The notes under the pieces: model-generated
Databases searched by the model: none
Told to the model about the DNA's origin: nothing
Seen by the model: only the letters and a program-made list of their open reading frames with translations
Translations under genes and position numbers: made by a program
NCBI GenBank assembly: GCA_030950645.1
Contig: JAUZRF010000087.1
Coordinates: forward strand, 1-52,582
Source of the DNA: Mariprofundales bacterium
GTDB taxonomy: Bacteria; Pseudomonadota; Zetaproteobacteria; Mariprofundales; J009
Direction of reading: 5' to 3'
DNA length: 52,582 nucleotides
Part shown: piece by piece, positions 44,214 through 52,582 of the stretch
Numbering within the stretch: the stretch's first letter is position 1
Layout of the letters: every line of letters starts with the position of its first letter

Positions 44214-45085
44214 TGTTGTGGTAGGCGGCTGGTGTGATCGGTAATCTCATCGGGCGCAAATAGGGATGCGGGCACATAATCTTTACCAAAGATACGGCTA
44301 TTGGTATTGATCACAGAGCTGTGGTGGTCACGAAAGGACTCCATCCGCACCATATTTGCCGCCCACATGGTGCGATTGACGCGCTGAATGTCGTGTCGGG
44401 TCATGCGTTTGATCAGTTGACCGTCAGAAAAAAAGTCGACGCGGTCAATCATGAGGTTGGTTTGGCGCACAAAGATGCGGCGCCGGGTGTAGCCGGTGGC
44501 ATCGCTGACGGCTTGGCTCTTCGGCAGGGCGTCAATGACAAACCAGTGCATGTCGTCTTGGTGCCGATCTTTTTTGCGTTGGTAATGATAATCCTTCATC
44601 TGATCGGGCAGCAGATCTTCGATGGCAAAGTCGCTGCCGAGAAATTTTCCATTGCGATCAGAGGAGTGGTAATCAATCAGGCGTCTGCCTAAGGCAGGCA
44701 GAAATATTTGCATGCTGCTATGGCCGTCGGGGTAGTGGATGGCGAGAAGTGCAGTATTGCGAATCGTTTCGGGATCGGTAAAACGGAGTAGTGTTTTTAG
44801 TGTTCCGTCGGCCTCTCTGCGGAAGTAGCGGGTCAGTTTCCGGGCGTCGCGATGACCATCACGGTCAACCAACACCATCGATTGGGTCTCCATAATGAAT
44901 GGATACTGATAGTGTGTAATGATTGAGCGATGCATGATCTCTTTTCCGGTCAGTGGCTCGCTGGCGTACGCTGGGGTGAGGCTGTAGAGCAGTCCCATCA
45001 GCAGCAGGCCGATACGATTCCATTGCCAACAGTGCATCGGTAGATGCGTGAAGGATCTCTTGCGCAGCCCTGTTATACGGCGCAT
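44210..45085 (-). CDS. LolA-like outer-membrane lipoprotein-sorting protein
   Basis: 291 residues from ATG 45085; 45037 is a possible shorter start at the beginning of the signal peptide (GLLLMGLLYSLTPAYA). The mature protein resembles the PF17131 family: EIMHRSIITHYQYPF, TLLRFTDPETIRNTALLAI, RRLIDYHSSDRNGKFLGSDF and a run of beta strands at the C-terminus. Related proteins are encoded beside MMPL transporters and are thought to carry lipophilic cargo through the periplasm. The stop overlaps the MMPL GTG, and the start follows the pqiC stop by three bases. Confidence 0.85.
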   Translation of the reverse strand: MRRITGLRKRSFTHLPMHCWQWNRIGLLLMGLLYSLTPAYASEPLTGKEIMHRSIITHYQYPFIMETQSMVLVDRDGHRDARKLTRYFRREADGTLKTLLRFTDPETIRNTALLAIHYPDGHSSMQIFLPALGRRLIDYHSSDRNGKFLGSDFAIEDLLPDQMKDYHYQRKKDRHQDDMHWFVIDALPKSQAVSDATGYTRRRIFVRQTNLMIDRVDFFSDGQLIKRMTRHDIQRVNRTMWAANMVRMESFRDHHSSVINTNSRIFGKDYVPASLFAPDEITDHTSRLPQQ

Positions 45086-45088
45086 CAA

Positions 45089-45670
45089 TTATTTTGCGCG
45101 GGCTGCAATTTCGTCGGCGATGGTATCGCTGAAGCGAGCGAAAAGTTGGCTCATTTCTGTTACAGTATCGGCCACATCGCTGACCTTTTTTGTGCTCTGC
45201 AAGCGGGTGATACGGGTGATTAAGCTGCGGTCGGTAGCACCATCAATCAGTCGCCATTGGGCATCAAGGTGAACAATGCCATCGCTCATGCGTTCAAAAC
45301 GGATCACCTCTATCATCAGTCGCACCGTGGCGGGCTCGTTGGGACGGTAAGGCGCAATGATGATTTGCGAGGTGCCCAAGGCGCGACTCAGGTTGGTGGC
45401 GAGCAGCCGCATCATGTTATTGCGCAGACGCCCGCCCCACTGCGCGTAGTCGGATATCTCCAGCTGGTTATTTTTGAGGTGCGATACGATTTGTGGACGA
45501 TCTAGATATTTAGGCAGTTCGAGCTGGCTCACCTCGATTGAGATCTTCGGGTGCGCCACGATGGCCGGTGATGCTTGCGATGGGGCAGCGGCGGTAAGCA
45601 CATAGTAACGGGTGGGCGTGGTCGAGCAGGCGGTGAGCATGAAGACGATCCAGAGGGGAAACCAGCGCAT
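45089..45670 (-). CDS. pqiC: PqiC-type outer-membrane lipoprotein (DUF330)
   Basis: 193 residues from the ATG at 45670, with AGGAG seven bases upstream; the longer frame starts inside pqiB. A lipoprotein signal with LTAC (Cys15) leads into the ABC-type transport auxiliary family: STTPTRYYVL, ISIEVSQLELPKYLDRPQIV and WGGRLRNNMMRLLATNLSRAL. It docks the PqiB needle at the outer membrane. Its four-base gap from pqiB shows operon organisation. Confidence 0.88.
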   Translation of the reverse strand: MRWFPLWIVFMLTACSTTPTRYYVLTAAAPSQASPAIVAHPKISIEVSQLELPKYLDRPQIVSHLKNNQLEISDYAQWGGRLRNNMMRLLATNLSRALGTSQIIIAPYRPNEPATVRLMIEVIRFERMSDGIVHLDAQWRLIDGATDRSLITRITRLQSTKKVSDVADTVTEMSQLFARFSDTIADEIAARAK

Positions 45671-45674
45671 AAAA

Positions 45675-47333
45675 TTACTCCTTGCCAAATATGAGAGAGT
45701 TCGGATTGCGCTCAAGCAGATCTAGCAACTCGCGCAGTGCGCGTGCTGCCCCGGAGATGTCGTCACTCAGACGAATAAGTTTGAATTGCAATGGCGCCCC
45801 AGGCTTGGCCATTTTGTTGATCAGTCCCAGCGTTTGTTGCGCCTGCTTAAGCGTGGTTTTTCCGGTATTTAACAGTTGATCAAGGTTGGCCGCTATGGGC
45901 TCAGCATGATCATCAAGTTTACTGGTAATGCTGCGGAAGGATTGGAGCGAGGCGTGAAGATCAAGCATGGATTGCTTGAGCTCGGGGCGTTGCATTACGC
46001 CGTTGATGCTGGATAACATCGTGAGTAATTCTGCACCGATTTTGCCGGTATCTACCCGCGCCAGCTTAGCCATAATCTTTTTGGCAGAGGTGGTAAGTTG
46101 ATCGAAACCGCCTGGAATGGTCGGCATTTCAGGTATGTTCTTGATAGCTCCGACCAAGCGTACGGGGGTGTTGGGATGCATGCCCAACGCCACAAACAGT
46201 CTTCCAGTGAGCATGTTGCCCGTCTCAAGTTGTGCGCGCATCCCTTTTGCCACTAGCTTTTTAAATAGTTGATATGGCGATGCCTTTTCACTTCCGCCAA
46301 TCGGGATGACGCGCTCAGGTTCGATTTCAATCAGCACGGGGATGCGAAAAGTTGCATCGGTCATGTTGAACTCCAGACGCAAGTCGGTGACTTGACCCAC
46401 CTTGATGCCCTTAAACTCAACCGATGCGCCGGGGGCGAGTCCCCGCACCGAGCCGTCAAAAAATGCGACAAACTTCATTTTTCGGGCAAAGCCTTGCTCG
46501 GCAATCTTTTGGTGGCTGTTGTAGAGTGTGAATACCAGCCCATCGATGGAGTCCAATCGTTTTTTGTTTGCACTTGGGGTTTCAAAGGCGATACCACCAT
46601 AGAGCAGAGAGAGGACCGATTCGGTGTGCGCCTTGAAACCGTCGGAGGTCATGGAGAGGTCAAAGCCACTTACATTCCAGAATTTACTATTGCTGTGAAT
46701 CAGCGCATCAAAGGGTTTGCGGACAAAGGCGTGGATAAAGATGCTTTTATTATCGTTGGCCAGCTCGTATCCCAGTACTTCGCCTGCGATCAGCCCTTGG
46801 TAGAAGATTGGCGATCCGGCATCAATGGATCCCAACTGGTTGGCGACCAAGTCTACCCTAGTGCCCGCAGCATCGGCTTTGATCAGTGGTGGTTTTTCCA
46901 GCCCTTTAAAGTTGTGGTGTGAAGCACCCAGACCGGGATCGAGTTCAATGTATGCGCCAGAGACCAGGGTGCTTAACCCAGATACCCCGCGCAATGACAA
47001 TCGCGGTTTTACCACCCAGAACCGTGTGCCCCGTTTGAGTAAGATGCCACTATCCTTCTCCATCCGCGCGGTGAGGGTGATTTGATGAAAGCCCTTGCTA
47101 AATTGTACGGACTCTACTTTCCCCACCTCCACATCTTTGTATTTGATGCGGGTTTTTCCGGGTTCAATCCCCTCGGCCGTTTTGAAGGTGATGGTGATTT
47201 CATCCCCTCGGTCATGGATGGTTTTAAACACCAGCCATCCACCGATGAGCAGCGTGATGATGGGAACCAGCCACACCAGAGAGAAGTTCCGGGTTGGCGT
47301 GATGGTTGGCATGGCTTGCTTGTCCTCACTCAC
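45675..47333 (-). CDS. pqiB: PqiB, three-MCE-domain intermembrane lipid-transport protein
   Basis: 552 residues. One N-terminal membrane anchor (about 17-36) is followed by three MCE repeats: TFKTAEGIEPGKTRIKYKDVEVGKV, DAGSPIFYQGLIAGEVLGY and FFDGSVRGLAPGASVEFKGIKVGQV. A C-terminal helical segment (about 420-530) forms the needle in homologues. PqiB hexamers span the periplasm and move phospholipids. The start is taken as GTG 47333; an ATG seven codons on is possible. Gap of 36 bases from pqiA. Confidence 0.92.
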   Translation of the reverse strand: MSEDKQAMPTITPTRNFSLVWLVPIITLLIGGWLVFKTIHDRGDEITITFKTAEGIEPGKTRIKYKDVEVGKVESVQFSKGFHQITLTARMEKDSGILLKRGTRFWVVKPRLSLRGVSGLSTLVSGAYIELDPGLGASHHNFKGLEKPPLIKADAAGTRVDLVANQLGSIDAGSPIFYQGLIAGEVLGYELANDNKSIFIHAFVRKPFDALIHSNSKFWNVSGFDLSMTSDGFKAHTESVLSLLYGGIAFETPSANKKRLDSIDGLVFTLYNSHQKIAEQGFARKMKFVAFFDGSVRGLAPGASVEFKGIKVGQVTDLRLEFNMTDATFRIPVLIEIEPERVIPIGGSEKASPYQLFKKLVAKGMRAQLETGNMLTGRLFVALGMHPNTPVRLVGAIKNIPEMPTIPGGFDQLTTSAKKIMAKLARVDTGKIGAELLTMLSSINGVMQRPELKQSMLDLHASLQSFRSITSKLDDHAEPIAANLDQLLNTGKTTLKQAQQTLGLINKMAKPGAPLQFKLIRLSDDISGAARALRELLDLLERNPNSLIFGKE

Positions 47334-47369
47334 AGGGGTTTGTGCCGGATGGGGATCACGGGTATTGCC

Positions 47370-48629
47370 TCATGGGGTTGGGAGCGTATCCCAAATTAGC
47401 CGAGAATCAAAGCTTTCCGCCGCCATCATGGTGGTGACAACCACGGCAGCAAAAAAGAGTGCGCCAATATTGGGCTCAACCGTGGCAACCACACCCATTT
47501 TCATTAAGGCGGAGAGTAGCGCAATCACGAAGATATCGGTCATTGACCAAGCGCCGACCAAGGTGGCCAGTCGGCATAGGCGGGTGCGATCGACGGGGTA
47601 TTGCGCTTTGCGAAATTGAATAGTGATCAGAATTGATGAGAAGGTGATTAATTTCAGACCGGGGATGAGGATCGATGCAAAGAAGATAATCAGCGACAAG
47701 CCCCACATGCCAGCAGCTGCCAGATGGATCACACCCCCGAGGATGGTGGAGGGTTCGCCTTGGCCAAAGCGAATCACCGTCATGATCGGATAGAGGTTGG
47801 CCGGAATCAATAGTAGTGTTGCTGCGGCCAGTAGCGACCAGGTGCGCTGGATGCTTTCGGGCTTGCGCAGGTGGAGCTGGCCACCGCAATGGGCGCAGGG
47901 TGGATGGTGCTCAAGGGCGGATAACGGTGCTAGCAGCTTGCAGTAGCTGCAGCAGATCAGTCCATTGGCCGCTGCGGAGGAATGGCCAGATTGGAGCGGG
48001 CGTGGTTGGGTTACGGAGGTGCGGAATGGCCAGATGAGGTGGGAGTCGAAACTCGCCTCTGCCGCAGCAGTGAATAGCATCATGAGGACAAAGGCCGCAG
48101 CACCAATGCCGGGGATGATTTCGGCGATATCGAGCAACTTGACCACGGCGACTAGGGAGGCGAGCACGAAGATGCTGACCATGCTCCATGGCGTGATGTG
48201 GTGCAATAGTCGGAAGATCCAGCCACTACCCGGAGCGGTGATCCCCCACTTGCGTGGCAGGAGCAGGTAGAGGTGTCCAATCATCATCAGTAGCGGAAAT
48301 AGCAGGCTGGTGAGTAGCACCAGTAGCCCAAGCAGTGGCATGCCATGCTGCTGTAGTGTCCATATGCTATTGGTCAGATGCACCGTTTCTATCCGTGCAC
48401 CAATCTTGAGCGATAGGAAGGGGTATAGATTGGCGAAGATAAAGCAGATCAGCGCAGCCAGATAAAAAGCGAGCGTGCGATCCAGTGCGCTAGGATCCTT
48501 CTGATAGAGCTTAGCACCGCAGCGACTACAGTGTGCCTTTCCTCCCTCCCCAGTGAGGGGCGTTATTTGGTGTAGCAGGTCGCATTCGGGGCAGGCGATC
48601 AGGGGTGGGGTTGTTGCCGTTGCTGCCAT
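47370..48629 (-). CDS. pqiA: PqiA-type inner-membrane protein
   Basis: 419 residues with two PqiA modules. Each starts with a zinc-ribbon pair (CPECD...CSRCG at about 14-38; CCSYC...CAHCG near 225-250), followed by four membrane helices. It is the inner-membrane component of the PqiABC system. First gene of the unit; MITE or promoter signals were not seen in the 17 bases to ilvD, so ilvD and pqiA may be cotranscribed. Confidence 0.92.
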   Translation of the reverse strand: MAATATTPPLIACPECDLLHQITPLTGEGGKAHCSRCGAKLYQKDPSALDRTLAFYLAALICFIFANLYPFLSLKIGARIETVHLTNSIWTLQQHGMPLLGLLVLLTSLLFPLLMMIGHLYLLLPRKWGITAPGSGWIFRLLHHITPWSMVSIFVLASLVAVVKLLDIAEIIPGIGAAAFVLMMLFTAAAEASFDSHLIWPFRTSVTQPRPLQSGHSSAAANGLICCSYCKLLAPLSALEHHPPCAHCGGQLHLRKPESIQRTWSLLAAATLLLIPANLYPIMTVIRFGQGEPSTILGGVIHLAAAGMWGLSLIIFFASILIPGLKLITFSSILITIQFRKAQYPVDRTRLCRLATLVGAWSMTDIFVIALLSALMKMGVVATVEPNIGALFFAAVVVTTMMAAESFDSRLIWDTLPTP

Positions 48630-48646
48630 GGTTGTGACTTACCGCG

Positions 48647-50488
48647 TTAGCGTAATTGTGAGATATCTCGTACCGCACCGCGATCTGCGCTGGTGGTCAT
48701 GGCGGCGTAGGCTTTGAGTGCTTGAGAGACTTGGCGATGACGACCTATCGGCTTCCAGCCATCCGCGCCTTTGGCCTCCATCGCATCGCGGCGCGTCTTG
48801 AGGGTCTCGTCATCGACCGCCAAATGGATGGTGCGGTTGGGGATGTCGATCTCAATGCGATCCCCCTCCTCGACCAGTCCGATGGTACCACCTTCCGCAG
48901 CTTCTGGTGAGGCGTGGCCGATGGAGAGGCCGGAGGTTCCACCTGAGAATCGTCCATCGGTGATCAGGGCACATGCCTTACCTAACCCCTTTGATTTCAG
49001 ATAGCTGGTTGGGTACAGCATCTCCTGCATGCCGGGGCCACCCTTGGGGCCTTCGTAGCGAATCAGTACTACATCTCCGGCGCGGATTTTGTCATTGAGA
49101 ATCGCATCTACCGCCGCATCTTGGCTCTCAAAGATCCGTGCCGCCCCGGTGAAGGTGAGGATTGAGGTATCGACCCCAGCAGTTTTCACGATGCAGCCGC
49201 GTATCGCGATATTTCCAGAGAGTACCGCCAACCCTCCATCCTGCGAGTAGGCATGCGCCACATCGCGGATGCACCCCTGCTCGCGGTCGAGATCGAGCGT
49301 TGGGTAGCGTTTATCCTGAGAAAATGCCTGCAAGTTTGGCACATTACCGGGTGCGGCGCGGTAGAATTCCGCAGCCTCGGTGTCGCCGCCCGTGATATCC
49401 CATTTGGCCAAGGCATCGGCCAGCTTGCCATCGACGGTGGCGGTGTCGCGATGGAGCAGGCCACCTCGTGCCAATTCGCCCAGAATGGCATAAACCCCGC
49501 CCGCGCGGTGCACATCCTCTAGATGATAGCGCTGGGTTGATGGCGCCACCTTGCACAGGTTGGGGACTTGGCGGGAGAGGCGATCAATATCTGCCATGGT
49601 GAAATCAACCTCTGCCTCTTGGGCGATGGCGAGCAGGTGAAGCACGGTGTTGGTCGAGCCGCCCATGGCGATATCGAGCATCATGGCATTCTCAAATGCT
49701 GCTTTATTGCCAATGGCGCGCGGCAGCAGGGAGGCATCATCCTGCTCGTAGTACTGTTTGGTGATGGTGACGATGCGGCGTGCCGCACGCAGGAACAGAT
49801 TCTTGCGATCCGCGTGGGTGGCAAGCAGTGAGCCGTTGCCGGGCAGCGCCAGCCCCAGTGCCTCAGCCAAGCAGTTCATCGAATTGGCCGTGAACATGCC
49901 CGAACACGAACCGCAGGTGGGACAGGCGCTTCGTTCGTATTCGGCCACGGTGGCATCACTCACCTTGTCATCACCGGCCACGATCATGGCGTCAATCAGA
50001 TCGAGTTTGCGCTCCTCGCCGTCAATCAGCGCCTTACCCGCCTCCATCGGCCCACCGGAGATGAAGATCGCGGGGATGTTGAGCCGCATCGCGGCCATCA
50101 TCATGCCGGGGGTGATTTTGTCGCAGTTGGAGATGCAGATCAGGGCATCCGCGCAGTGGGCGTTGGCCATGTACTCCACCGAATCAGCAATGATCTCGCG
50201 CGATGGCAGCGAGTAGAGCATGCCGCTATGCCCCATGGCGATGCCGTCATCGATGGCGATGGTGTGGAACTCTTTGGCGACGCCGCCCGCAGCCTCAATC
50301 TCGCGCGCCACCATCTGACCCAAGTCCTTGAGATGAACATGGCCGGGCACGAATTGGGTGAAGGAGTTGGCGATGGCGATGATCGGCTTATCAAAATCGC
50401 CATCTTTGGTGCCGGTAGCACGCCATAGCGCGCGGGCGCCAGCCATATTGCGGCCATGGGTAGAGGTGCGGGAACGGTATGCAGGCAT
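48647..50488 (-). CDS. ilvD: dihydroxy-acid dehydratase
   Basis: 613 residues from ATG 50488 with AGGAG upstream; a longer frame reads into a repeat element and is rejected. Iron-sulfur cysteines are Cys122 (SNCDKITPG) and Cys195 (CGSCSGMFT); residue 49 is Gly, as in E. coli-type enzymes with [4Fe-4S]. [24 protein letters not shown] and [16 protein letters not shown] are family motifs. Dehydrates dihydroxy acids in valine and isoleucine synthesis, upstream of IlvE (24.1 kb). Confidence 0.96.
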   Translation of the reverse strand: MPAYRSRTSTHGRNMAGARALWRATGTKDGDFDKPIIAIANSFTQFVPGHVHLKDLGQMVAREIEAAGGVAKEFHTIAIDDGIAMGHSGMLYSLPSREIIADSVEYMANAHCADALICISNCDKITPGMMMAAMRLNIPAIFISGGPMEAGKALIDGEERKLDLIDAMIVAGDDKVSDATVAEYERSACPTCGSCSGMFTANSMNCLAEALGLALPGNGSLLATHADRKNLFLRAARRIVTITKQYYEQDDASLLPRAIGNKAAFENAMMLDIAMGGSTNTVLHLLAIAQEAEVDFTMADIDRLSRQVPNLCKVAPSTQRYHLEDVHRAGGVYAILGELARGGLLHRDTATVDGKLADALAKWDITGGDTEAAEFYRAAPGNVPNLQAFSQDKRYPTLDLDREQGCIRDVAHAYSQDGGLAVLSGNIAIRGCIVKTAGVDTSILTFTGAARIFESQDAAVDAILNDKIRAGDVVLIRYEGPKGGPGMQEMLYPTSYLKSKGLGKACALITDGRFSGGTSGLSIGHASPEAAEGGTIGLVEEGDRIEIDIPNRTIHLAVDDETLKTRRDAMEAKGADGWKPIGRHRQVSQALKAYAAMTTSADRGAVRDISQLR

Positions 50489-50543
50489 GTTTGAAAAGCT
50501 CCTTACTACAACATCGAAAGCGGAACGAATGAGAGTCTGTTCG

Positions 50544-50696
50544 TAACTACTCAGCACCCTACCAGAAAATGGCTGTAACTGCTCAGATTGCTTCCAGTTT
50601 TTCTGATAACAAGGCGAAAAAGCTTAAGTTTACTACTATAAATGAGGATTTTTCAACGCCGCTATCGGGAAAACCGGGAGTGAGCTGAGCAGTTAC
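50544..50696 (+). mobile_element. 152-bp repeat family, full copy upstream of ilvD
   Basis: GTAACTACTCAG at the left and CTGAGCAGTTAC at the right, with both inner arms. The flanks GTCTGTTC and ATCTGTAA share five of eight positions, a possible decayed duplication. It is 55 bases upstream of the ilvD start. Confidence 0.88.
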
Positions 50697-50738
50697 ATCT
50701 GTAACTTGCATCGCGTTATGTTGTCAGGAGTGGCGGGG

Positions 50739-50812
50739 TGGAGCGGGTGAAGGGAATCGAACCCTCGTTCTCAGCTTGGGAAGCTGCTGTACTACCATTG
50801 TACTACACCCGC
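50739..50812 (-). tRNA. tRNA-Gly (anticodon CCC)
   Basis: On the minus strand GCGGGTG pairs with CACCCGC, followed by T and CCA. The anticodon arm is CAGC-TTCCCAA-GCTG with CCC in the 7-base loop. The T arm is CGAGGGTTCGATTCCCT. It resembles E. coli tRNA-Gly(CCC). It lies between two element copies. Confidence 0.95.
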
Positions 50813-50864
50813 ATGATACGCATATTCACCCTGATGGATGGTATCTTGCAACCTTTACCGACGG

Positions 50865-51019
50865 GTAACTACTCGGCACCCTACCAGAAAATGGCTGTAA
50901 CTGCTCAGATTGCTGCTGATTTTCCTGATAGCAAGGCGAAAAACCTTAAGTTTACTACCGTAAATGTGCATTTTTCACCGCAGTTATCGGGAAAATAAAA
51001 AAGTGATCTGAATTATTAC
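50865..51019 (+). mobile_element. 152-bp repeat family, full but decayed copy
   Basis: Left end GTAACTACTCGG; the right end has drifted to CTGAATTATTAC. The flanks ACCGACGG (50857-50864) and ACCAGCGG (51020-51027) agree at six of eight positions. It lies between tRNA-Gly and the DUF4384 gene. Confidence 0.8.
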
Positions 51020-51079
51020 ACCAGCGGCAAGACTAAGTTTAATCGCCTTGCTTGGCCACCATGCTGAGGAGTCTTGCGG

Positions 51080-51985
51080 CTATTTTTCTGTGCGTAATTC
51101 TACGGATATCTCAGAAAATTCAGATAGTTCATTCAGAACTGGAGCCGGTTTTCCGCCGGTTTGCAACGGGGCGGCTATCAGCGTGATTCCACGGGTACGC
51201 ACGGCGATATTCTTCGCTGTAGTGGTAACCTGATAGACGCTTCCCGCTTGTTGTAGCGATAGATCTCCAGAGGGCGCGGTGCTGGCATAGAGGGTGATCT
51301 TCTCGTTGCCAAAGGGTGGCGACACCTCAAGGTCAAACCGATCCTTGCCCGTCGCGGGGATGGCGTAGGAGGCACCGCCCTGGAAGTAGTTGTTTTTGCG
51401 GTAGGGGTTGGGGAGCAGTTGGATCTGCTGGCCAGCCGCATCATGGTAGATCAAGCGGGCATAAAAAGGCTTGTTTCCACGCAGATAGATGTGGACATGC
51501 TCTCCCCGATGGTAGCGCGGTTTGTCGGTCCAGAGCTGTACGGTAAGGGGTTTGCTGGGGTCATCCATGGTGGTGACTCGGCTTACTTTTTGCATCACCT
51601 TGGGCTCAGGTTTCACCTCGGCCTGAATGCGGATAAAATAGCACTCTCCCATTCCTGGCTCGGTATCCCAGTGCTTGTTCATCTCTTTGATAATGGTCAC
51701 GGTAGCCTTGGCAAAGGCGTATATTAGATCACTCTGCACCTCGGCATCTTTGATCAGCGTTTGGCTTTTGATGTGGGTGGCGGCCTGTTCGCTGGCCATG
51801 CGCTTGGCCTCAGTCAGGGCATCATGCACGGTCTGCTTGCGCGATTTATCGTAGCCCATGCAGGAGGTTCCGTCGCTAATCACCACTGTGGATTGCACCG
51901 AAGTTGATTGCGCGGAGAAGGTCTGCCCAGCGATGGCGGGTATGCTCAAGGTGAGCAGCAGGCAGGTAATGAGGAATCGAATCAT
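51080..51985 (-). CDS. secreted DUF4384-domain protein
   Basis: 301 residues with a signal peptide (about 1-19, ending AIAG). A central region (about 45-130) precedes a DUF4384 domain (about 148-250: LWTDKPRYHRGEHVHIYLRG, YARLIYHDAAGQQIQLLPNP, FGNEKITLYAS). This domain is often found in extracytoplasmic proteins or fused to kinases and caspases; its role is not established. No neighbour explains it. The upstream gene is ten bases away and on the same strand. Confidence 0.8.
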   Translation of the reverse strand: MIRFLITCLLLTLSIPAIAGQTFSAQSTSVQSTVVISDGTSCMGYDKSRKQTVHDALTEAKRMASEQAATHIKSQTLIKDAEVQSDLIYAFAKATVTIIKEMNKHWDTEPGMGECYFIRIQAEVKPEPKVMQKVSRVTTMDDPSKPLTVQLWTDKPRYHRGEHVHIYLRGNKPFYARLIYHDAAGQQIQLLPNPYRKNNYFQGGASYAIPATGKDRFDLEVSPPFGNEKITLYASTAPSGDLSLQQAGSVYQVTTTAKNIAVRTRGITLIAAPLQTGGKPAPVLNELSEFSEISVELRTEK

Positions 51986-51994
51986 GAGGTACTC

Positions 51995-52582
51995 CTACAG
52001 CCGTTTGGTCTCAAAGCCAACGATGTTGCGGTCGATGCTGGCAAATGCCACTCCGATTAACCATAGCTCGCCCTGGCCGACATACTTTTCGTAGTAGCGT
52101 TTGGCCTCGATCTGTTGCAATGCACTGCCAGTGTCGGTCATCTCCACCACCTTGAATTCGATGATGAAGATGCGCTCACCCAGCTTCACCGTCAGGTCGA
52201 TGCGCCCCTTGGCGGTGACATCCTCGGCGACCACATCCAGCCCTAGGGCGGCAAAATAGCAGTAGACGATTGAGCAGTAGTAGCCCTCGTAGTTGGCCAT
52301 CTGATTCTTGCGGTACCAGTCGTGCGGAATCGCGGCGAAAAAGGCGTGAAAGCTGGCGCGCAGCGCCGCCATATCGGCCTGCTCCAACGCCCGATATACC
52401 CCTTGTAGGTTGCGCTCCCGAGCCTCGGGCTGCGCCACTAGGGTGTGTAGCATGGCATCGCTCAGACTCATTTTAACCTCCCGATTCGGAAAGCCGAGCT
52501 CAAAGCCATAGCGATTACCCAGCGGCTCTTTTTTGAGGATGGTGAGATAGCCGGTCTGGAACATCAGGGTTTCCACCGCCAT
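51995..52582 (-). CDS. AAA-ATPase-like/PD-(D/E)XK protein, C-terminal part
   Basis: 195 residues visible; the gene continues beyond the window, since the terminal Met lies in a conserved internal segment (TLMFQTGYLTI). The nuclease-like domain has DLTVKLGERIFIIEFKV, the D...ExK pattern of the PDDEXK_9 domain that ends proteins with an N-terminal DUF1703/AAA-ATPase-like domain. Such proteins occur in many copies in some bacteria and may be mobile or regulatory; function is unknown. The visible part has no frameshift. Confidence 0.85.
   Translation of the reverse strand: MAVETLMFQTGYLTILKKEPLGNRYGFELGFPNREVKMSLSDAMLHTLVAQPEARERNLQGVYRALEQADMAALRASFHAFFAAIPHDWYRKNQMANYEGYYCSIVYCYFAALGLDVVAEDVTAKGRIDLTVKLGERIFIIEFKVVEMTDTGSALQQIEAKRYYEKYVGQGELWLIGVAFASIDRNIVGFETKRL

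Noticed and set aside
50489-50557. N-terminal extension of IlvD
   Set aside because: The extension is encoded partly by the repeat element and lacks a ribosome binding site; the ATG at 50488 gives the usual IlvD start.
50738-50998. Open frame starting MERVKGIEPSFSAWEAAVLPLYY
   Set aside because: It is the antisense of tRNA-Gly and then runs into a repeat element; this is a well-known false protein.
4714-51019. The repeated intergenic sequences as a CRISPR array, REP/BIME or riboswitch
   Set aside because: Copies are kilobases apart with no unique spacers, occur in both orientations, have 8-bp flanking duplications, and precede unrelated genes.

Overview
The window looks like a chromosomal segment of a Gram-negative proteobacterium. 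It carries outer-membrane lipid-trafficking genes (mlaA, mlaC, pqiABC), heme-binding succinate dehydrogenase, the two tRNA genes and a parABS locus next to mnmG/rsmG. A phosphoribulokinase of the CbbP type suggests Calvin-cycle carbon fixation, so a chemolithoautotroph is plausible, but no RuBisCO gene is present here and I cannot fix the class (Gamma-, Zetaproteobacteria and Magnetococcia all remain possible).

Layout. 1-4.9 kb is an AT-rich accessory island: a beta-CASP metallo-beta-lactamase nuclease, three tandem paralogues built of leucine-rich-variant/HEAT-like repeats, then a graveyard of mobile DNA (IS1634-type transposase fragment, group II intron domain V, an IS21-like end, two copies of a short inverted-repeat element). 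4.9-10.5 kb is recJ-dprA-topA-rimI on the plus strand. clpB, mlaA and a globin-coupled diguanylate cyclase follow on the minus strand to 16 kb. 16.2-20.6 kb is sdhCDAB-sdhE and an unusual DUF1573/cytochrome c lipoprotein. 20.7-26.2 kb holds tRNA-Ser, pmbA/tldD, ilvE, an EamA permease, and remnants of an hsdM tail and of a phosphate-type ABC operon. 26.2-32 kb is an AsmA/YhdP-like protein, mlaC and htpG. 32.4-41.4 kb is phosphoribulokinase followed by a tightly overlapped operon mnmG-rsmG-parA-parB-ferredoxin-cobT-cobC-xerC-hemH. 41.4-48.6 kb is a minus-strand envelope transport operon, pqiA-pqiB-pqiC-LolA-like-MMPL/cNMP. ilvD, tRNA-Gly, a DUF4384 protein and a truncated AAA-ATPase-like/PD-(D/E)XK protein close the window.

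The main new observation is a family of ~152-bp, non-coding, intergenic elements, found about a dozen times here as full, truncated or hybrid copies. They start and end GTAACTACTCAG/CTGAGTAGTTAC, contain a second internal copy of the end plus long inverted arms, and several are bounded by 8-bp direct repeats. GTAA-type ends and 8-bp duplications are hallmarks of IS66-family transposition, so these are probably IS66-mobilised MITEs. They lie just upstream of recJ, sdhC, htpG, prk and ilvD and on both sides of the diguanylate cyclase gene and tRNA-Gly. A second notable feature is a parS site that contains the parA start codon, with a near-parS sequence positioned the same way over the mnmG start.
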